From the NCBI RefSeq assembly GCF_006337165.1, contig NZ_CP040896.1, positions 4,092,001 to 4,156,000 of the forward strand: a stretch of DNA of 64,000 nucleotides, given 5' to 3'. Source of the DNA: Hymenobacter jejuensis (GTDB taxonomy: Bacteria > Bacteroidota > Bacteroidia > Cytophagales > Hymenobacteraceae). The notes below the pieces were generated by a model. It ran no database searches and was not told the DNA's origin. It worked only from the letters and a program-made list of their open reading frames with translations. Each line of letters begins with the position of its first letter. Position 1 is the stretch's first letter. The position numbers were made by a program, and so were the translations under genes. Of the stretch, positions 1 to 8,613 are shown piece after piece.

Positions 1-187
1 CCACCGCACCAAAGCCAAGGAACAAAGCCATCTGCTAGTGATGGCCACGCCGAAGGACAACACGCTGGTGTATTATGCCGGCTTTGGCTGGACCAAAAGC
101 GGGCAGTTCAAGAATGCCGCGGACTGGGATCAGTACTTGGCGAAGTATGCGCGCCGCCTGGCCTCACCCCTGGAAGTAGCTTTTTGA
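1..187 (+). CDS. C-terminal end of a DUF4861-like protein (partial)
   Basis: An open frame enters from the left edge (frame 2) and ends at TGA 185-187, giving about 61 residues. The tail contains YYAGFGWTKSGQF followed by a helix with DWDQYLAKYARRL. This resembles the C-terminus of DUF4861 proteins, which occur in Bacteroidota glycan-degradation loci; I recall this pattern and could not search it. The neighbours support a carbohydrate role: a LacI regulator starts 51 nt downstream and a GH43 enzyme follows. No start or signal peptide is visible because the gene is cut by the window edge. Confidence 0.55.
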   Translation, partial: HRTKAKEQSHLLVMATPKDNTLVYYAGFGWTKSGQFKNAADWDQYLAKYARRLASPLEVAF

Positions 188-238
188 AAAAACGGGAAGC
201 GGGTTGCAGGTATTTGACCATAAGCAATTTGTAAATGT

Positions 239-1279
239 ATGTATAACCGTCGCGTTTCCATTGCGGACTTAGCGCAGCAGCTAAACGTTGCCACCTCCAC
301 CGTCTCGCGGGCTTTGTCGGACCACAGCGATGTCAGTGAGGCCACGAAGGGGCGCGTGCGCCAGTTGGCCGAGAAGTTGAACTACCGGCCCAACCATTTG
401 GCATCCGGCCTGCGCAAAGGTCGCAGCGGCACGCTGGGCGTGCTGGTGCCCCACCTGACGGGGCATTTCTTTCCCGAAGTCCTGCACACCATCACCACCG
501 AGGCTACGAAGGCGGGGTGGCACGTAATGATTTGCGAATCCAACGAAGACGAGCACCAGGAGCGGAAAAACCTAGACCTGCTGCTGAACGCGCAGGTCGA
601 AGGCGTGTTGGTCTCGCTAGCGAGTTCCACCCGGGACTTTGGGCACTTCGAGGCGGTGCGACAGCAGGTGCCGCTGGTATTTTTCGACCGTGTACCGGAA
701 GATCCATCGTTTAGTGCCGTCGTGCTCGACGACTACCGCGGCGCCTACCAAATGACCGCGCACCTGATTGAGCAAGGCCGAACCCGCATCGCCTACTTCA
801 CAGGCCCGCTGCACGTGAGTGTCTTCCACCACCGCCTTCGCGGCTACCGTGAGGCGCTACTGGCCCACGGGTTACCCTTCGAGGCGCAGTTGGTGCACGA
901 AAGCGACCTGAGCGTACAAGCCGGGCGGCAGGGCATGGCGCAGTTGCTGACGCTGTCGCAACGGCCCGACGCGGTATTGACGGCAAAAGATGTGGCCGCC
1001 GTCGGCGCCCGTCAGGTTTTGGAAGCGCAAGGCCTGGGCGTGCCCGACGAAGTCGCCTTGGCCAGCTTCAGCAACGCGCGGTTTACTGAGTTGGCCGCGC
1101 CCGGCCTCACCTCCGTGGATCAGCAGTGCGCCGCTCTGGGCCGCGCGGCGTTGCGCTTGCTGCTGGAACAGGTGCGAGCGGCAGGGCGGCCCGTGGCGCC
1201 GTGTCACCTGCTGCTCGCCCCCCGGCTCCTGCTGCGCGAGTCCTCGCAACGGCCCTTGCATCTGCGAAAAGTAGGGTGA
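239..1279 (+). CDS. LacI-family transcriptional regulator
   Basis: 346 aa, full length for the family. An N-terminal LacI helix-turn-helix (about residues 6-27, SIADLAQQLNVATSTVSRAL) is followed by the hinge helix (RPNHLASGLRKG, about 51-62) and a periplasmic-binding-protein-like sensor domain beginning GTLGVLVPHLTGHFFPEV. The protein should bind a palindromic operator and release or bind it in response to a sugar. The GH43 gene starts about 50 nt after its stop on the same strand, so a local role in glycan utilisation is likely. The ATG at 239 gives an N-terminus of only five residues before the helix-turn-helix, as is usual. The ligand cannot be deduced. Confidence 0.93.
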   Translation: MYNRRVSIADLAQQLNVATSTVSRALSDHSDVSEATKGRVRQLAEKLNYRPNHLASGLRKGRSGTLGVLVPHLTGHFFPEVLHTITTEATKAGWHVMICESNEDEHQERKNLDLLLNAQVEGVLVSLASSTRDFGHFEAVRQQVPLVFFDRVPEDPSFSAVVLDDYRGAYQMTAHLIEQGRTRIAYFTGPLHVSVFHHRLRGYREALLAHGLPFEAQLVHESDLSVQAGRQGMAQLLTLSQRPDAVLTAKDVAAVGARQVLEAQGLGVPDEVALASFSNARFTELAAPGLTSVDQQCAALGRAALRLLLEQVRAAGRPVAPCHLLLAPRLLLRESSQRPLHLRKVG

Positions 1280-1327
1280 GGAAACTGGGTTTAACTGCTG
1301 ATAATTAAGTTTTTGTGTAAAAAAATA

Positions 1328-3070
1328 ATGAAAAGCAAAGGCGGAGTTCGGAAGCAGTGGAGACGGACTTTGAGTGCAAGCCATAGGCGTTGGGCTGCAG
1401 TTTTAGGGTTGAGTCTGCTGTTGGCACCTGGCTGCAAAACGGTTTCCGTCCGGACCTCCAGCAATGGCATGAGTCATGCTGCCACAACGACGAGCAAGAC
1501 GCCGGTCTCCGCCGTTTGGGTAGCCGATCAAGGCAACGGAACCTACAAAAACCCGGTGCTCAACGCGGATTACTCCGATCCGGACGTGGTGCGCGTGGGC
1601 TCGGATTATTACCTGACGGCGTCGAGCTTCAATGCCTCCCCGGGCCTGCCAATTCTGCATTCTAAGGACTTGGTGAACTGGCGGCTTATCGCCAATGCGC
1701 TACCCCGCGTACCTAACGCAATGTTCGATACGCCCCAGCATGGCTTTGGCGTGTGGGCACCCTGCTTCCGCTACCACGCCAAGCAGTTTTACATCTTCTG
1801 GGGCGACCCGGATTTTGGCATTTACATGATCAAGGCCCCCAACCCGGCGGGGCCGTGGAGCTCGCCCGTGCTGGTGCAAGGCGGCAAAGGGTTGATTGAT
1901 CCGGCTCCCTTTTGGGACGACAATGGGCAGGCCTACCTCGTGCATGCGTGGGCCGGGAGCCGGGCCGGCGTCAACAGCCTGCTCACGCTTCACCGCCTCA
2001 GCCCCGACGGCACGCGCCTGCTCGACGAAGGCCGCAACGTTTACTCGGGCCACGATTCCAACCACACCACCGAAGGCCCCAAGCTTTATAAGCGGAACGG
2101 TTACTATTACATCTTCGCGCCAGCCGGCGGTGTGGCCACCGGCTGGCAACTGGTTTTGCGGTCGAAAGACCTGTATGGTCCTTACGAAGAGCGGGTCGTG
2201 CTGGATCAAGGCAAGACCAACATCAACGGCCCGCATCAAGGAGCATGGGTGACCACGCCCAACGGCCAAGAAGATTGGTTTCTGCATTTTCAAGATCGGG
2301 GGGCCTATGGGCGGGTGCTGCACCTGCAGCCGATGCGCTGGAAAAACGATTGGCCTGTGATTGGCGAAGACCCCGATAGCGACGGTAAAGGCCAACCCGT
2401 ACTGACTTACCGCAAGCCCAACGTGGGGCACACGTATGCGCTGGGCACCCCACCTGAAAATGACGAGTTCAACTCCGATACCTTGGGCCAGCAATGGCAA
2501 TGGCAGGCCAACGCCCGGGTGACATGGAGCGCCTTGTTGCGTGGGCAAGGCTTCTTGCGGCTGTTTGCGGTTCCGGTGCCCAAAGACGCTACCAACCTGT
2601 GGCCAGTGCCAAACCTGCTGTTGCAAAAGTTTCCGGCCGCCGACTTCACCGCCACCACCAAAGTCAAACTTACCCTTGAATGGGACGTGTGGCAAGGCAA
2701 AAAAGCGGGCCTGTTGATCGTGGGCAATGACTACGCTTACCTGGCCGTAACCAAACAGGCCGAAGGTTACCGCGTCGCGCAAATGCGATGCCGAGACGCA
2801 CCCAGCGGTACCCCCGAGCAGGTCGTAGCCGAGCAGCCCTTGCCCGGCGCCGAAGTACAGCTGCGCGTGCAGGTAAGCGGGCCCGAAGCGACTTGCCGCT
2901 TCAGCTACAGCACAGACGACGGCGCTTCGTTTCGGCCCATTGGCGAGCCATTTGTGGCCAAGCCCGACAAGTGGACCGGCGCCAAGGTGGGCCTGTTTTG
3001 CGCTGGCACCCAACCCGAAAGGCGCATCGGCGGCTACGCCGACGTAGATTGGTTTCGTATTACGCCATAA
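1328..3070 (+). CDS. GH43 glycoside hydrolase lipoprotein with C-terminal lectin-like domain
   Basis: 580 aa from ATG 1328; an upstream TTG at 1313 is also in frame. The N-terminus is a lipoprotein signal with lipobox LLAPGC (Cys about 36), so the enzyme should be an anchored envelope protein. The five-blade propeller shows the GH43 triad: Asp in YSDPDVV (about 84), Asp in GLIDPAPF (about 191) and Glu in HTTEGPKL (about 249). Residues from about 375 onward look like the concanavalin-like beta-xylosidase C-terminal domain (NDEFNSDTLGQQWQWQ onset). Family members cleave arabinosyl or xylosyl linkages; the subfamily, and so the substrate, is not resolved. It follows the LacI gene and ends at a strong hairpin at 3091-3134. 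Confidence 0.9.
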   Translation: MKSKGGVRKQWRRTLSASHRRWAAVLGLSLLLAPGCKTVSVRTSSNGMSHAATTTSKTPVSAVWVADQGNGTYKNPVLNADYSDPDVVRVGSDYYLTASSFNASPGLPILHSKDLVNWRLIANALPRVPNAMFDTPQHGFGVWAPCFRYHAKQFYIFWGDPDFGIYMIKAPNPAGPWSSPVLVQGGKGLIDPAPFWDDNGQAYLVHAWAGSRAGVNSLLTLHRLSPDGTRLLDEGRNVYSGHDSNHTTEGPKLYKRNGYYYIFAPAGGVATGWQLVLRSKDLYGPYEERVVLDQGKTNINGPHQGAWVTTPNGQEDWFLHFQDRGAYGRVLHLQPMRWKNDWPVIGEDPDSDGKGQPVLTYRKPNVGHTYALGTPPENDEFNSDTLGQQWQWQANARVTWSALLRGQGFLRLFAVPVPKDATNLWPVPNLLLQKFPAADFTATTKVKLTLEWDVWQGKKAGLLIVGNDYAYLAVTKQAEGYRVAQMRCRDAPSGTPEQVVAEQPLPGAEVQLRVQVSGPEATCRFSYSTDDGASFRPIGEPFVAKPDKWTGAKVGLFCAGTQPERRIGGYADVDWFRITP

Positions 3071-3090
3071 CCCTTATCTCGGAGAACAAC

Positions 3091-3134
3091 GCAGGGCCTA
3101 GGAGCGGGAAGACTAGTCCCAGGCCCTGCTTTTA
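3091..3134 (+). terminator. Terminator after the GH43 gene
   Basis: Arms GCAGGGCCT (3091-3099) and AGGCCCTGC (3121-3129) pair perfectly, with an additional inner GGGA/TCCC helix, and are followed by TTTT. It lies 21 nt after the GH43 stop. Confidence 0.8.
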
Positions 3135-3661
3135 GTGCTCCTCCCGGTGGGCGGTGGTATGCCGCGTTTTTGATGGATTGATCTACCCAACCCCTTGTCC
3201 CCATCCTGCCTAGTGACCCTTTTACTCAGTGCCCAGGCCATGCGGTTAAGCCACGTATCCTAGTATACTGTGGGCTGACACGGCGCTAAATTTTGCCAAA
3301 AATTCGCGGGGCGCACCTCCTACAAAGACCCCCGGGAGAGAGGCACGCCCCGAGGGGGGATACTTTCACACGGGGAGGGGGTACCCAACTACCGGGTTTT
3401 GTAACGGCCTCGGCGTACGCGCGGCCCTGTTTCTCGTTCAAGAGGCCGGAAATGCCACTGGGGGCTCGTTATTCGGGTGCAAAAATAGCTCCGATGAGGG
3501 CTTTTAGGGGCCCCTCATTAGCCGTTATTCGGCGTCGAGGTACTGTTACTTTTTGGATTTGCGGCCCGCTTTGTTGTACCTGAACCTGCCCGGGGCGCGG
3601 CCACCGCCGGCGTAGGATAATCCGTCCGAAAAGGAATGTAAAAATAAGTATTGATTTGACG
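3135..3661. other. Gene-free gap at the left margin of the accessory island
   Basis: This 0.5-kb stretch has no ORF I believe in. A 96-codon frame (3293-3583) is Arg/Pro-rich, has no recognisable domain and no good start. Base composition changes from C/G-rich (to about 3600) to strongly AT-rich at 3640-3705. Together with the change of gene content, this suggests the junction between the glycan locus and the island lies here. No copy of the tRNA-Glu 3' end is visible. Confidence 0.5.
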
Positions 3662-3686
3662 TAACTATTTGATTATCAACAAAGTA
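3662..3686 (+). repeat. Gene-end palindrome element, copy 1
   Basis: Left half TAACTATTTGAT is an exact match to the family consensus; the core TTGATTATCAA is a perfect odd palindrome; the right arm is degraded. Unlike most copies it is not directly behind a stop codon, but lies in the island-margin gap. Confidence 0.7.
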
Positions 3687-3750
3687 TAAGGAAAAAAGTA
3701 AGTTTCGCGGGTTCGCTGCTCTAGGTCGGCCCTGGGTTACCCAGGTGGCG

Positions 3751-4254
3751 ATGATCAGCGTCGCCTCGTCCCAAAACTCCTTTCGTGTTGCCATGCCCTT
3801 CCTCGCGTTCTTCCAAGGCGCTCAGACGCCGTTGACCCTGGCCAACTACCTGGGCATGCTGGCCCTACTCGCGGGGTGGGCCGGGCTTACGGGCTGGCCG
3901 CTACTCTTTGTGCTGCGGGCCCTGGTGGCGCCGCTTGACCGGGTGGGCCATGGCTTCACCCGGGTACAGGGCGGGGCGGGCCTCTTTCTGTTGGTGGCCG
4001 GCAGCATATTGTGCTGGGCGAGCGAGACGACGCTGGGGCTCGTCGTGCTACTGGGCCCCTTCGTGCTGCTGCTTTCGCTCTTCAACCGGGCGTTGGCCGT
4101 GGTGCTGCCGTTGCTGCTGATCGGGGCCTTTCTGCTGGTCGAAGCCGCCCTGTACGCCTGGTTTGCCGAGCTGACCGGCATTGGCTGGCCCGGCTTTGTG
4201 GCTTACGTGATCCTGACCGTAGAATTGTGGCAACTGGCCCCGCCACCCCGGTAA
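3751..4254 (+). CDS. Small multi-pass membrane protein, unassigned
   Basis: About 167 aa, very hydrophobic, with four or five predicted membrane segments (for example GMLALLAGWAGLTGW, GLFLLVAGSILCWA, TLGLVVLLGPFVLLLSL, LPLLLIGAFLLVEAALY). No family is recognised. The start is uncertain: GTG 3745, ATG 3751 and ATG 3793 are all in frame, and the last one begins just before the hydrophobic part. It is the first gene of the island and precedes an unassigned soluble protein by about 50 nt on the same strand. High GC and Leu/Ala content could inflate an ORF, but regular membrane segments argue for a real gene. Confidence 0.55.
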   Translation: MISVASSQNSFRVAMPFLAFFQGAQTPLTLANYLGMLALLAGWAGLTGWPLLFVLRALVAPLDRVGHGFTRVQGGAGLFLLVAGSILCWASETTLGLVVLLGPFVLLLSLFNRALAVVLPLLLIGAFLLVEAALYAWFAELTGIGWPGFVAYVILTVELWQLAPPPR

Positions 4255-4306
4255 GCCGTGGTCGGGGTACCTGGCATGGTCTTTCTTCTACTATTTTCCT
4301 ATCACC

Positions 4307-5044
4307 ATGGTCTCGAACAGTCTCTACACCCTGCCCAAGCAATACCTACCGAAGGCCGCCTTTGCCAGCTTGGTTCGTGCCCACGCGCCACAAGGCTTGC
4401 TGGCGGTGAGCGCCTGCCGTCGCTTGGCCGCGCGCTTTGGTCCAGATGCGTGTACGGCCGCTGCGCTCGAACACAGCCGGGCCCTGAACCGCCACGCCAC
4501 GGCGAACCTGCGCGTGGACCTGGTCCGGGCCCATGCCCGCTACTTCCCCGTCTTCGGTACCTTCCCGGAGTGCGTGCGTGACGAAGCGGGCCGGGTCTGC
4601 GACGAGCTAGTGGACGAGGTAAGCTTCCTGGTGTTTCCGCCGGCGGGCTGGCACGGGGCGCCGGCCGCGTCCTGGTTGTTGGCACTGGGCACGCGCCTGA
4701 GCGAAGCCTATTCGCTGGACGGGTTCCTCTACCAGCCGCCCGGCGAGCCCGCACAGGCCCACTGGCGCACCGCCACGGGCGCCGTCGACGAACGGGTAAT
4801 GCCCCAGCCGCTGACCGACCCGAGCCAGCTGTTCCCCGGGCATCACCCGCCGTTGGAGGCAGATTTTTTCCGCGACATCACAAGCGAACCCGGCACCGCA
4901 CCCAATGGCGGGCTGCAAGACTACGCTGTGCGCCAGGCCGGCGAGTTTTGGGTCAACGCCCCAGCCGGGGACATGCAAGGGGCCATTCGACGCTATGGCG
5001 AGGTATTCTTCCGCATGCCGCATCTGGCGCGCCCAGCCGGCTAA
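4307..5044 (+). CDS. Hypothetical protein (weakly DUF3293-like)
   Basis: 245 aa, soluble, with no signal peptide. The ATG at 4307 gives an N-terminus of MVSNSLYTLPKQYLP. Residues about 65-110 (NRHATANLRVDLVRAHARYF, then a Gly-Phe-Pro turn and EVSFLVFPPAG) loosely recall DUF3293, where an Asn-rich helix is followed by a strand ending in an acidic residue and SFLV. This is only a resemblance. It lies about 50 nt after the membrane protein in the same orientation, so the two may be co-transcribed. No function can be given. Confidence 0.55.
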   Translation: MVSNSLYTLPKQYLPKAAFASLVRAHAPQGLLAVSACRRLAARFGPDACTAAALEHSRALNRHATANLRVDLVRAHARYFPVFGTFPECVRDEAGRVCDELVDEVSFLVFPPAGWHGAPAASWLLALGTRLSEAYSLDGFLYQPPGEPAQAHWRTATGAVDERVMPQPLTDPSQLFPGHHPPLEADFFRDITSEPGTAPNGGLQDYAVRQAGEFWVNAPAGDMQGAIRRYGEVFFRMPHLARPAG

Positions 5045-5217
5045 TCGCAGCAGATCTCAAGAGGGCTCCGAAGCATCCGAAGCAGAACAAACCAGCCTCA
5101 TCGTCGAAACGCACAAACCGCTACCCCACTACCGATAAGGCCAGAAAAAGGAGTCCAGCGGGGACCCCCAAAAAACGAAAAGAGGGCCTCCCCGACAGAA
5201 GGGAGAGGCACAAAGTG

Positions 5218-5265
5218 CGAAGTGCAAGAAGTGCAAAAAAAAGGGCCGCAACACAGGAAAATTAA
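5218..5265 (+). repeat. Short purine-rich direct repeats
   Basis: Three closely spaced copies of a GAAGTGC/CAAGTGC-like heptamer occur at about 5214-5236, followed by A-runs. They immediately precede the C-rich repeat block and are part of the unusual DNA upstream of the polymerase-like gene. Confidence 0.4.
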
Positions 5266-5270
5266 AAAAC

Positions 5271-5365
5271 GCCACCAACCCGGCCCACCGGCGCCTCCAA
5301 CCCGGGCCACCAACCCGGGCCACCAACCCGACCCACCGGCGCCACCGCCCGGCCCACCTCCAGGG
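5271..5365. repeat. C-rich tandem repeat block, G-quadruplex-prone on the minus strand
   Basis: Two 25-bp units at 5271-5295 and 5319-5343 differ at one base. Between and around them the decamer CCAACCCGGG recurs at 10-14-bp spacing. The minus strand therefore carries several GGGTTGGTGG-type runs in a row, which could fold into a quadruplex. It lies about 0.45 kb upstream of the start of the polymerase-like gene. Iteron-like blocks beside replication genes often mark origins, so this is a candidate origin or regulatory region, by inference only. Confidence 0.6.
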
Positions 5366-5823
5366 CCCCCGAGGACTCCGCGCTATATATGACTACTATC
5401 TTGGTCATTTTTAGCGTCGACCTTGCTTGGCCAAGTGTTGACGCGCTACAGCCGTCGAGCACAATCAACTCGAACTTTCGCAATGCCTGCCCTTTGGGGT
5501 ACTGAGATCTGGTACCGCCGAAGGCCGTGAAGAGTTGCCCCCACTTCTTGGCGTAACGCTCGCCTTCTGGAACCAGAGGCTTAGCATGCGTAAGATGCCA
5601 AAATGCCCTTTGCAGGCGGTAGGGGCATAAAGAAGGAGAGTGTTCCAGGTTTTCGGTATCTTTTACGTGGACCTGACTGCCCAGCTTGCTGGCCCGTGAC
5701 CCTTTCTCTTTTCGATCTCTTATTCTCCGCCCCTTGCCGATTACCCGTACTCCCCGCAACACTTCCCGGAAGGCAGCCGCAACAGCCAAACCCCGCACGT
5801 GCCCGGTGGCCACCGCTCAGCCG

Positions 5824-7296
5824 ATGCTGTACGTGCCGGAGGCCATCGCTGCCGAAACCCTGCCCGCACTGCTACGTCGCTGGAGCAAATCGCCCCGCTG
5901 GATCACCGATCACCAGGACCAGGTCGCTTTCGTCCTCCACAAGATTCTATGCCTACGAATGGCCGATGTGCGCTTGGGCCCCGAGGACTACAGCCCCTTG
6001 CACTTCGAGTCGCTGGCCGGGTTTATCCCGCGCAAGTATATCAAGGAGATCAAAGAACTTTTGCTTCAAAATGAAGTGATCGAATGCGATAAGTGCTACA
6101 TCCCCGGCGTGGTCAGCAAAGGCTACCGGTGGCACGCGCGCTACCGCGGTCAGCCCAGCCGCCGCGTGCCGGTGAGCAAGGCTACCTTTGCCAACCGCTT
6201 GGCGCGCGGACAACAACGCTGCCAAATGCCGCTTCTGCAGGACGGGTTCCTCCAGCGCGTGCACCAGGATATGCTGGCTTTTCGCATGGAGGCCGCTGCC
6301 GCCCGCGCCCACAACGCTGCGGCGACCCGCGCCACCGAGTCGTTTCTAGACGCCCACCACGCGGTCCTGAGCACGCGGAGCTTATCCGGCAATGTATATA
6401 AGGTGCTGCGCGCTGCCGCGGCTGATCCGTTGGTGCGCCTGCCGTCGGTCAAGAAGTGGAAGGAGCTGCGCGCCAAAAACCCTGGGCGGACACTCTATGA
6501 GTTGGCTCGCCGCTCCCGGCGCGAAGCGCACGAAGAAAACGAGCAAGTTATCACTGTGTTCGCTGCCGGCGACTTCGACGTGCCCTTGCGCCGGGGGCTG
6601 GGTTCGCGGGTGTACACGAATCTAACCAACCTGAGTCGTGATTTGCGTCCGTTTCTTGTGCACCAATATTTTCCGCACGAGCGCCTCGTCAACTGCGACA
6701 TTGCCAATTCACAACCTTTCTTTGCCTGCTTGTTGCTGCGCGAGGCGTACCAGCGCAAGGCGCAAGCCATGCCGGCGAACGTGCAGAACTACATTCGCTT
6801 AACCAGCACGGGGCAGTTCTACGAGTACATGGCTGAGCTCGTCGGCGTCGACATCGACCCGGGGCGCAATCCGTTTGGCCGAAAGAACTTCAAGGTGAAG
6901 TTGTTTTCCCAGGTGTTCTTCTGCAAAGACTGGCATACGCAAAAGAGTAAGTTCGGCAAGAAGTTCATCGAACACTTTCCCGATGTGTACCGGCTGTTGC
7001 AGCAGCTTAAGACGCCCAATTACAAGAATTTGGCCACGACCCTACAGCGAACCGAAGCGGCATTCATGCTCGACTGTGTCATGACTCACTTGCAGGAAAT
7101 GGGCGTGTGGTGTGCCTCGATTCACGACTCGATCGTGTGCCTGGAATGCGACCAGGATCACGTCATTAATACGCTTCTCGAGGCTTTTGAGCGTGAGTAT
7201 AAGTTGAGCCCCAAGATAGAACCTGAACTCCTGCGCAAAGCAGAATCTGACCGCGTCCATTTCCAAAGCACTACCGAGCTGAAACAGGCCGCCTGA
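5824..7296 (+). CDS. Putative replication protein with family-A DNA-polymerase-like motifs
   Basis: 490 aa from ATG 5824 (an upstream in-frame ATG at 5686 adds a Pro/Arg-rich tail that looks non-coding). An N-terminal region (about 55-105) ending LLLQNEVIECDKCYIPG with SKGYR looks like a small winged-helix domain. The second half contains RVYTNLTNLSRDLRPFL (about 262-278), then CDIANSQPFF (Asp about 292), a Lys-rich segment FKVKLFSQVFF (about 356-366) and SIHDSIVC (His-Asp about 434-435). The order Asp-x-x-x-Ser-Gln, Lys helix, His-Asp matches motifs A, B and C of family A polymerase palms (DYSQ, K helix, HDE). The protein is far shorter than PolA and has no exonuclease domain. It probably copies or initiates replication of a mobile element; a catalytically different role cannot be excluded. 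A G-rich repeat block lies upstream. Confidence 0.55.
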   Translation: MLYVPEAIAAETLPALLRRWSKSPRWITDHQDQVAFVLHKILCLRMADVRLGPEDYSPLHFESLAGFIPRKYIKEIKELLLQNEVIECDKCYIPGVVSKGYRWHARYRGQPSRRVPVSKATFANRLARGQQRCQMPLLQDGFLQRVHQDMLAFRMEAAAARAHNAAATRATESFLDAHHAVLSTRSLSGNVYKVLRAAAADPLVRLPSVKKWKELRAKNPGRTLYELARRSRREAHEENEQVITVFAAGDFDVPLRRGLGSRVYTNLTNLSRDLRPFLVHQYFPHERLVNCDIANSQPFFACLLLREAYQRKAQAMPANVQNYIRLTSTGQFYEYMAELVGVDIDPGRNPFGRKNFKVKLFSQVFFCKDWHTQKSKFGKKFIEHFPDVYRLLQQLKTPNYKNLATTLQRTEAAFMLDCVMTHLQEMGVWCASIHDSIVCLECDQDHVINTLLEAFEREYKLSPKIEPELLRKAESDRVHFQSTTELKQAA

Positions 7297-7347
7297 GTCG
7301 AACAGATTCCAAACGGTCCCACTTCTTTTGAAAAAGCACTGACCAAA

Positions 7348-7767
7348 ATGAAAGCCAATAAAAGATACTTCACGCAAATGAACAACCAGCTATTGAGCTG
7401 GACAGTTGGAGAACTGAGCTCCTTTTATTTCGAACTGCACGATTTTGTCGTTGACCAGCGCACGGAGCTGTACCTGATTTGGGATGACACCGAGGGCTTT
7501 CTCTTGTTCCGTACGAGCACGGATGAATACCTGAAGCTAACCGAGCGCGAGGTACGATTGCTGTTGCATTTCACGTTCTCAGCGCATTTATACCAGCAGC
7601 TCAAGATTGGCATTTCCTTAGAGCTCCCGTTCAGGCCTAGAAATTTGTGGTTTATGGACAAGAACTTTCATCTGGCCATTACCTGGGTGCACCTACGGGA
7701 GTTACAAAAATGCGAAAGCAGCTGCCCGCGAGAATGGCTGGAGTCGGATGAAGACATGCCCTTTTAG
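7348..7767 (+). CDS. Hypothetical protein
   Basis: 139 aa, soluble, mixed alpha/beta, with no recognised domain. The first residues, MKANKRYFTQMNNQLLSWTV, follow ATG 7348, 51 nt after the polymerase-like gene, so it probably shares that transcript. A terminator-like hairpin follows at about 7835-7876. Base composition is more AT-rich than the preceding gene, consistent with an accessory origin. No function is suggested. Confidence 0.6.
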   Translation: MKANKRYFTQMNNQLLSWTVGELSSFYFELHDFVVDQRTELYLIWDDTEGFLLFRTSTDEYLKLTEREVRLLLHFTFSAHLYQQLKIGISLELPFRPRNLWFMDKNFHLAITWVHLRELQKCESSCPREWLESDEDMPF

Positions 7768-7835
7768 AAACGCCTCGATCCGCAGCCGGCAGGCCGTTGT
7801 CATATCAAGCGGGAAGTTACGGCGCGACGAAGGAT

Positions 7836-7878
7836 TAGGTTAAAAAGGCGGGCTGCGTTTTCCGCAGTTCGCCTTTTT
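7836..7878 (+). terminator. Bidirectional terminator between the polymerase-like cluster and the R-M operon
   Basis: AAAAAGGCG and CGCCTTTTT close an interrupted stem containing CTGCG/CGCAG, with A-tract and T-tract on either side. It separates the rightward hypothetical gene from the leftward R-M operon ending at 7919 and can serve both. Confidence 0.75.
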
Positions 7879-7918
7879 TAGTGTTGTAGGATGTTGGCAG
7901 GGTCAGCAATTTCTTAAG

Positions 7919-8611
7919 CTACAGCCGAAAGCGATTCACGCGCGCATCTAACTCTTTCCAGTTGGGCAAGTGTCGGGCCAGCTCGGCCCAGAATTCTTTG
8001 GAGTGGTCCTTCACCTTCGTATGGCACAGCTCGTGCACAATGACGTAATCGATCAGCGAATACGGCAGCTTGATCACGTCCGGGTTGAGCAGGATCGTGT
8101 TGGTCGGGGTGCAGCTGCCCCAGCGCTTGGCCATGGTGCGCACCTTGACCTCGCGGTACGCCAAGCCCGTGCGGGCCGCCCACAGCTGCACCCGGGGCGG
8201 CAGCTTCTCTTCGGCCTTCGCGCGAAAAAACTGATCTAAGGCCCCGTGCATCGTTGCCTGGTCGTGTGCGGCGGGGTCGGCGTACAGCCGGAAGCGGGAG
8301 TGGTTGAAGTCGATGTGCGGGGTCGGGCGCCCGGCCTCGGCCACCACCTCGGCGTAGTAGCGGCGGCCCAGGTAGCCAATGCGCGCGCCGGTCACCAGGT
8401 CTTCGGAGACCGCCGTTCGCACGAGGTCGAGTTTTTCCAGCACCCAGCGCGCTTTCTGCAGCACCAGGCGGTCGGCCTGCGGCCCGGGCAGCCGCCGGCC
8501 CTTGAGCACCACGCCCTCGTGTTGTTCCACGCTGAGGTAATGGGCCTTCAGCTGGGGGCTGTCCTGCACGGTGTAGTGAATGGTGGTCTCGCCGTACTGT
8601 ACGCTGGGCAT
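7919..8611 (-). CDS. YgjP-type zinc metallopeptidase (DUF45/M48-like) of the R-M operon
   Basis: 230 aa. The C-terminal half has the YgjP/DUF45 signature: RWGSC (about 163-167), then the zinc motif HELCH (193-197) and a downstream His in KDHSKEFW (203). An N-terminal substrate-binding-like region precedes it. The ATG at 8611 lies two bases after the hsdR stop, so it is the last gene of the hsdM-hsdS-hsdR operon. Genes of this family are often found attached to type I R-M loci, but the target is unknown; degradation or turnover of a restriction subunit is a plausible guess. The much longer overlapping frame reaching 9460 is an hsdR shadow. Confidence 0.85.
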   Translation of the reverse strand: MPSVQYGETTIHYTVQDSPQLKAHYLSVEQHEGVVLKGRRLPGPQADRLVLQKARWVLEKLDLVRTAVSEDLVTGARIGYLGRRYYAEVVAEAGRPTPHIDFNHSRFRLYADPAAHDQATMHGALDQFFRAKAEEKLPPRVQLWAARTGLAYREVKVRTMAKRWGSCTPTNTILLNPDVIKLPYSLIDYVIVHELCHTKVKDHSKEFWAELARHLPNWKELDARVNRFRL

Positions 8612-8613
8612 GG

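Noticed and set aside
1700..3013. 437-aa frame antisense to the GH43 gene
   Set aside because: Shadow of a gene with a complete catalytic triad.
5262..5813. 183-aa minus-strand frame across the repeat block
   Set aside because: Its C-terminus is a translation of the C-rich tandem repeats and it has no recognisable domain; it also overlaps the start region of the polymerase-like gene.
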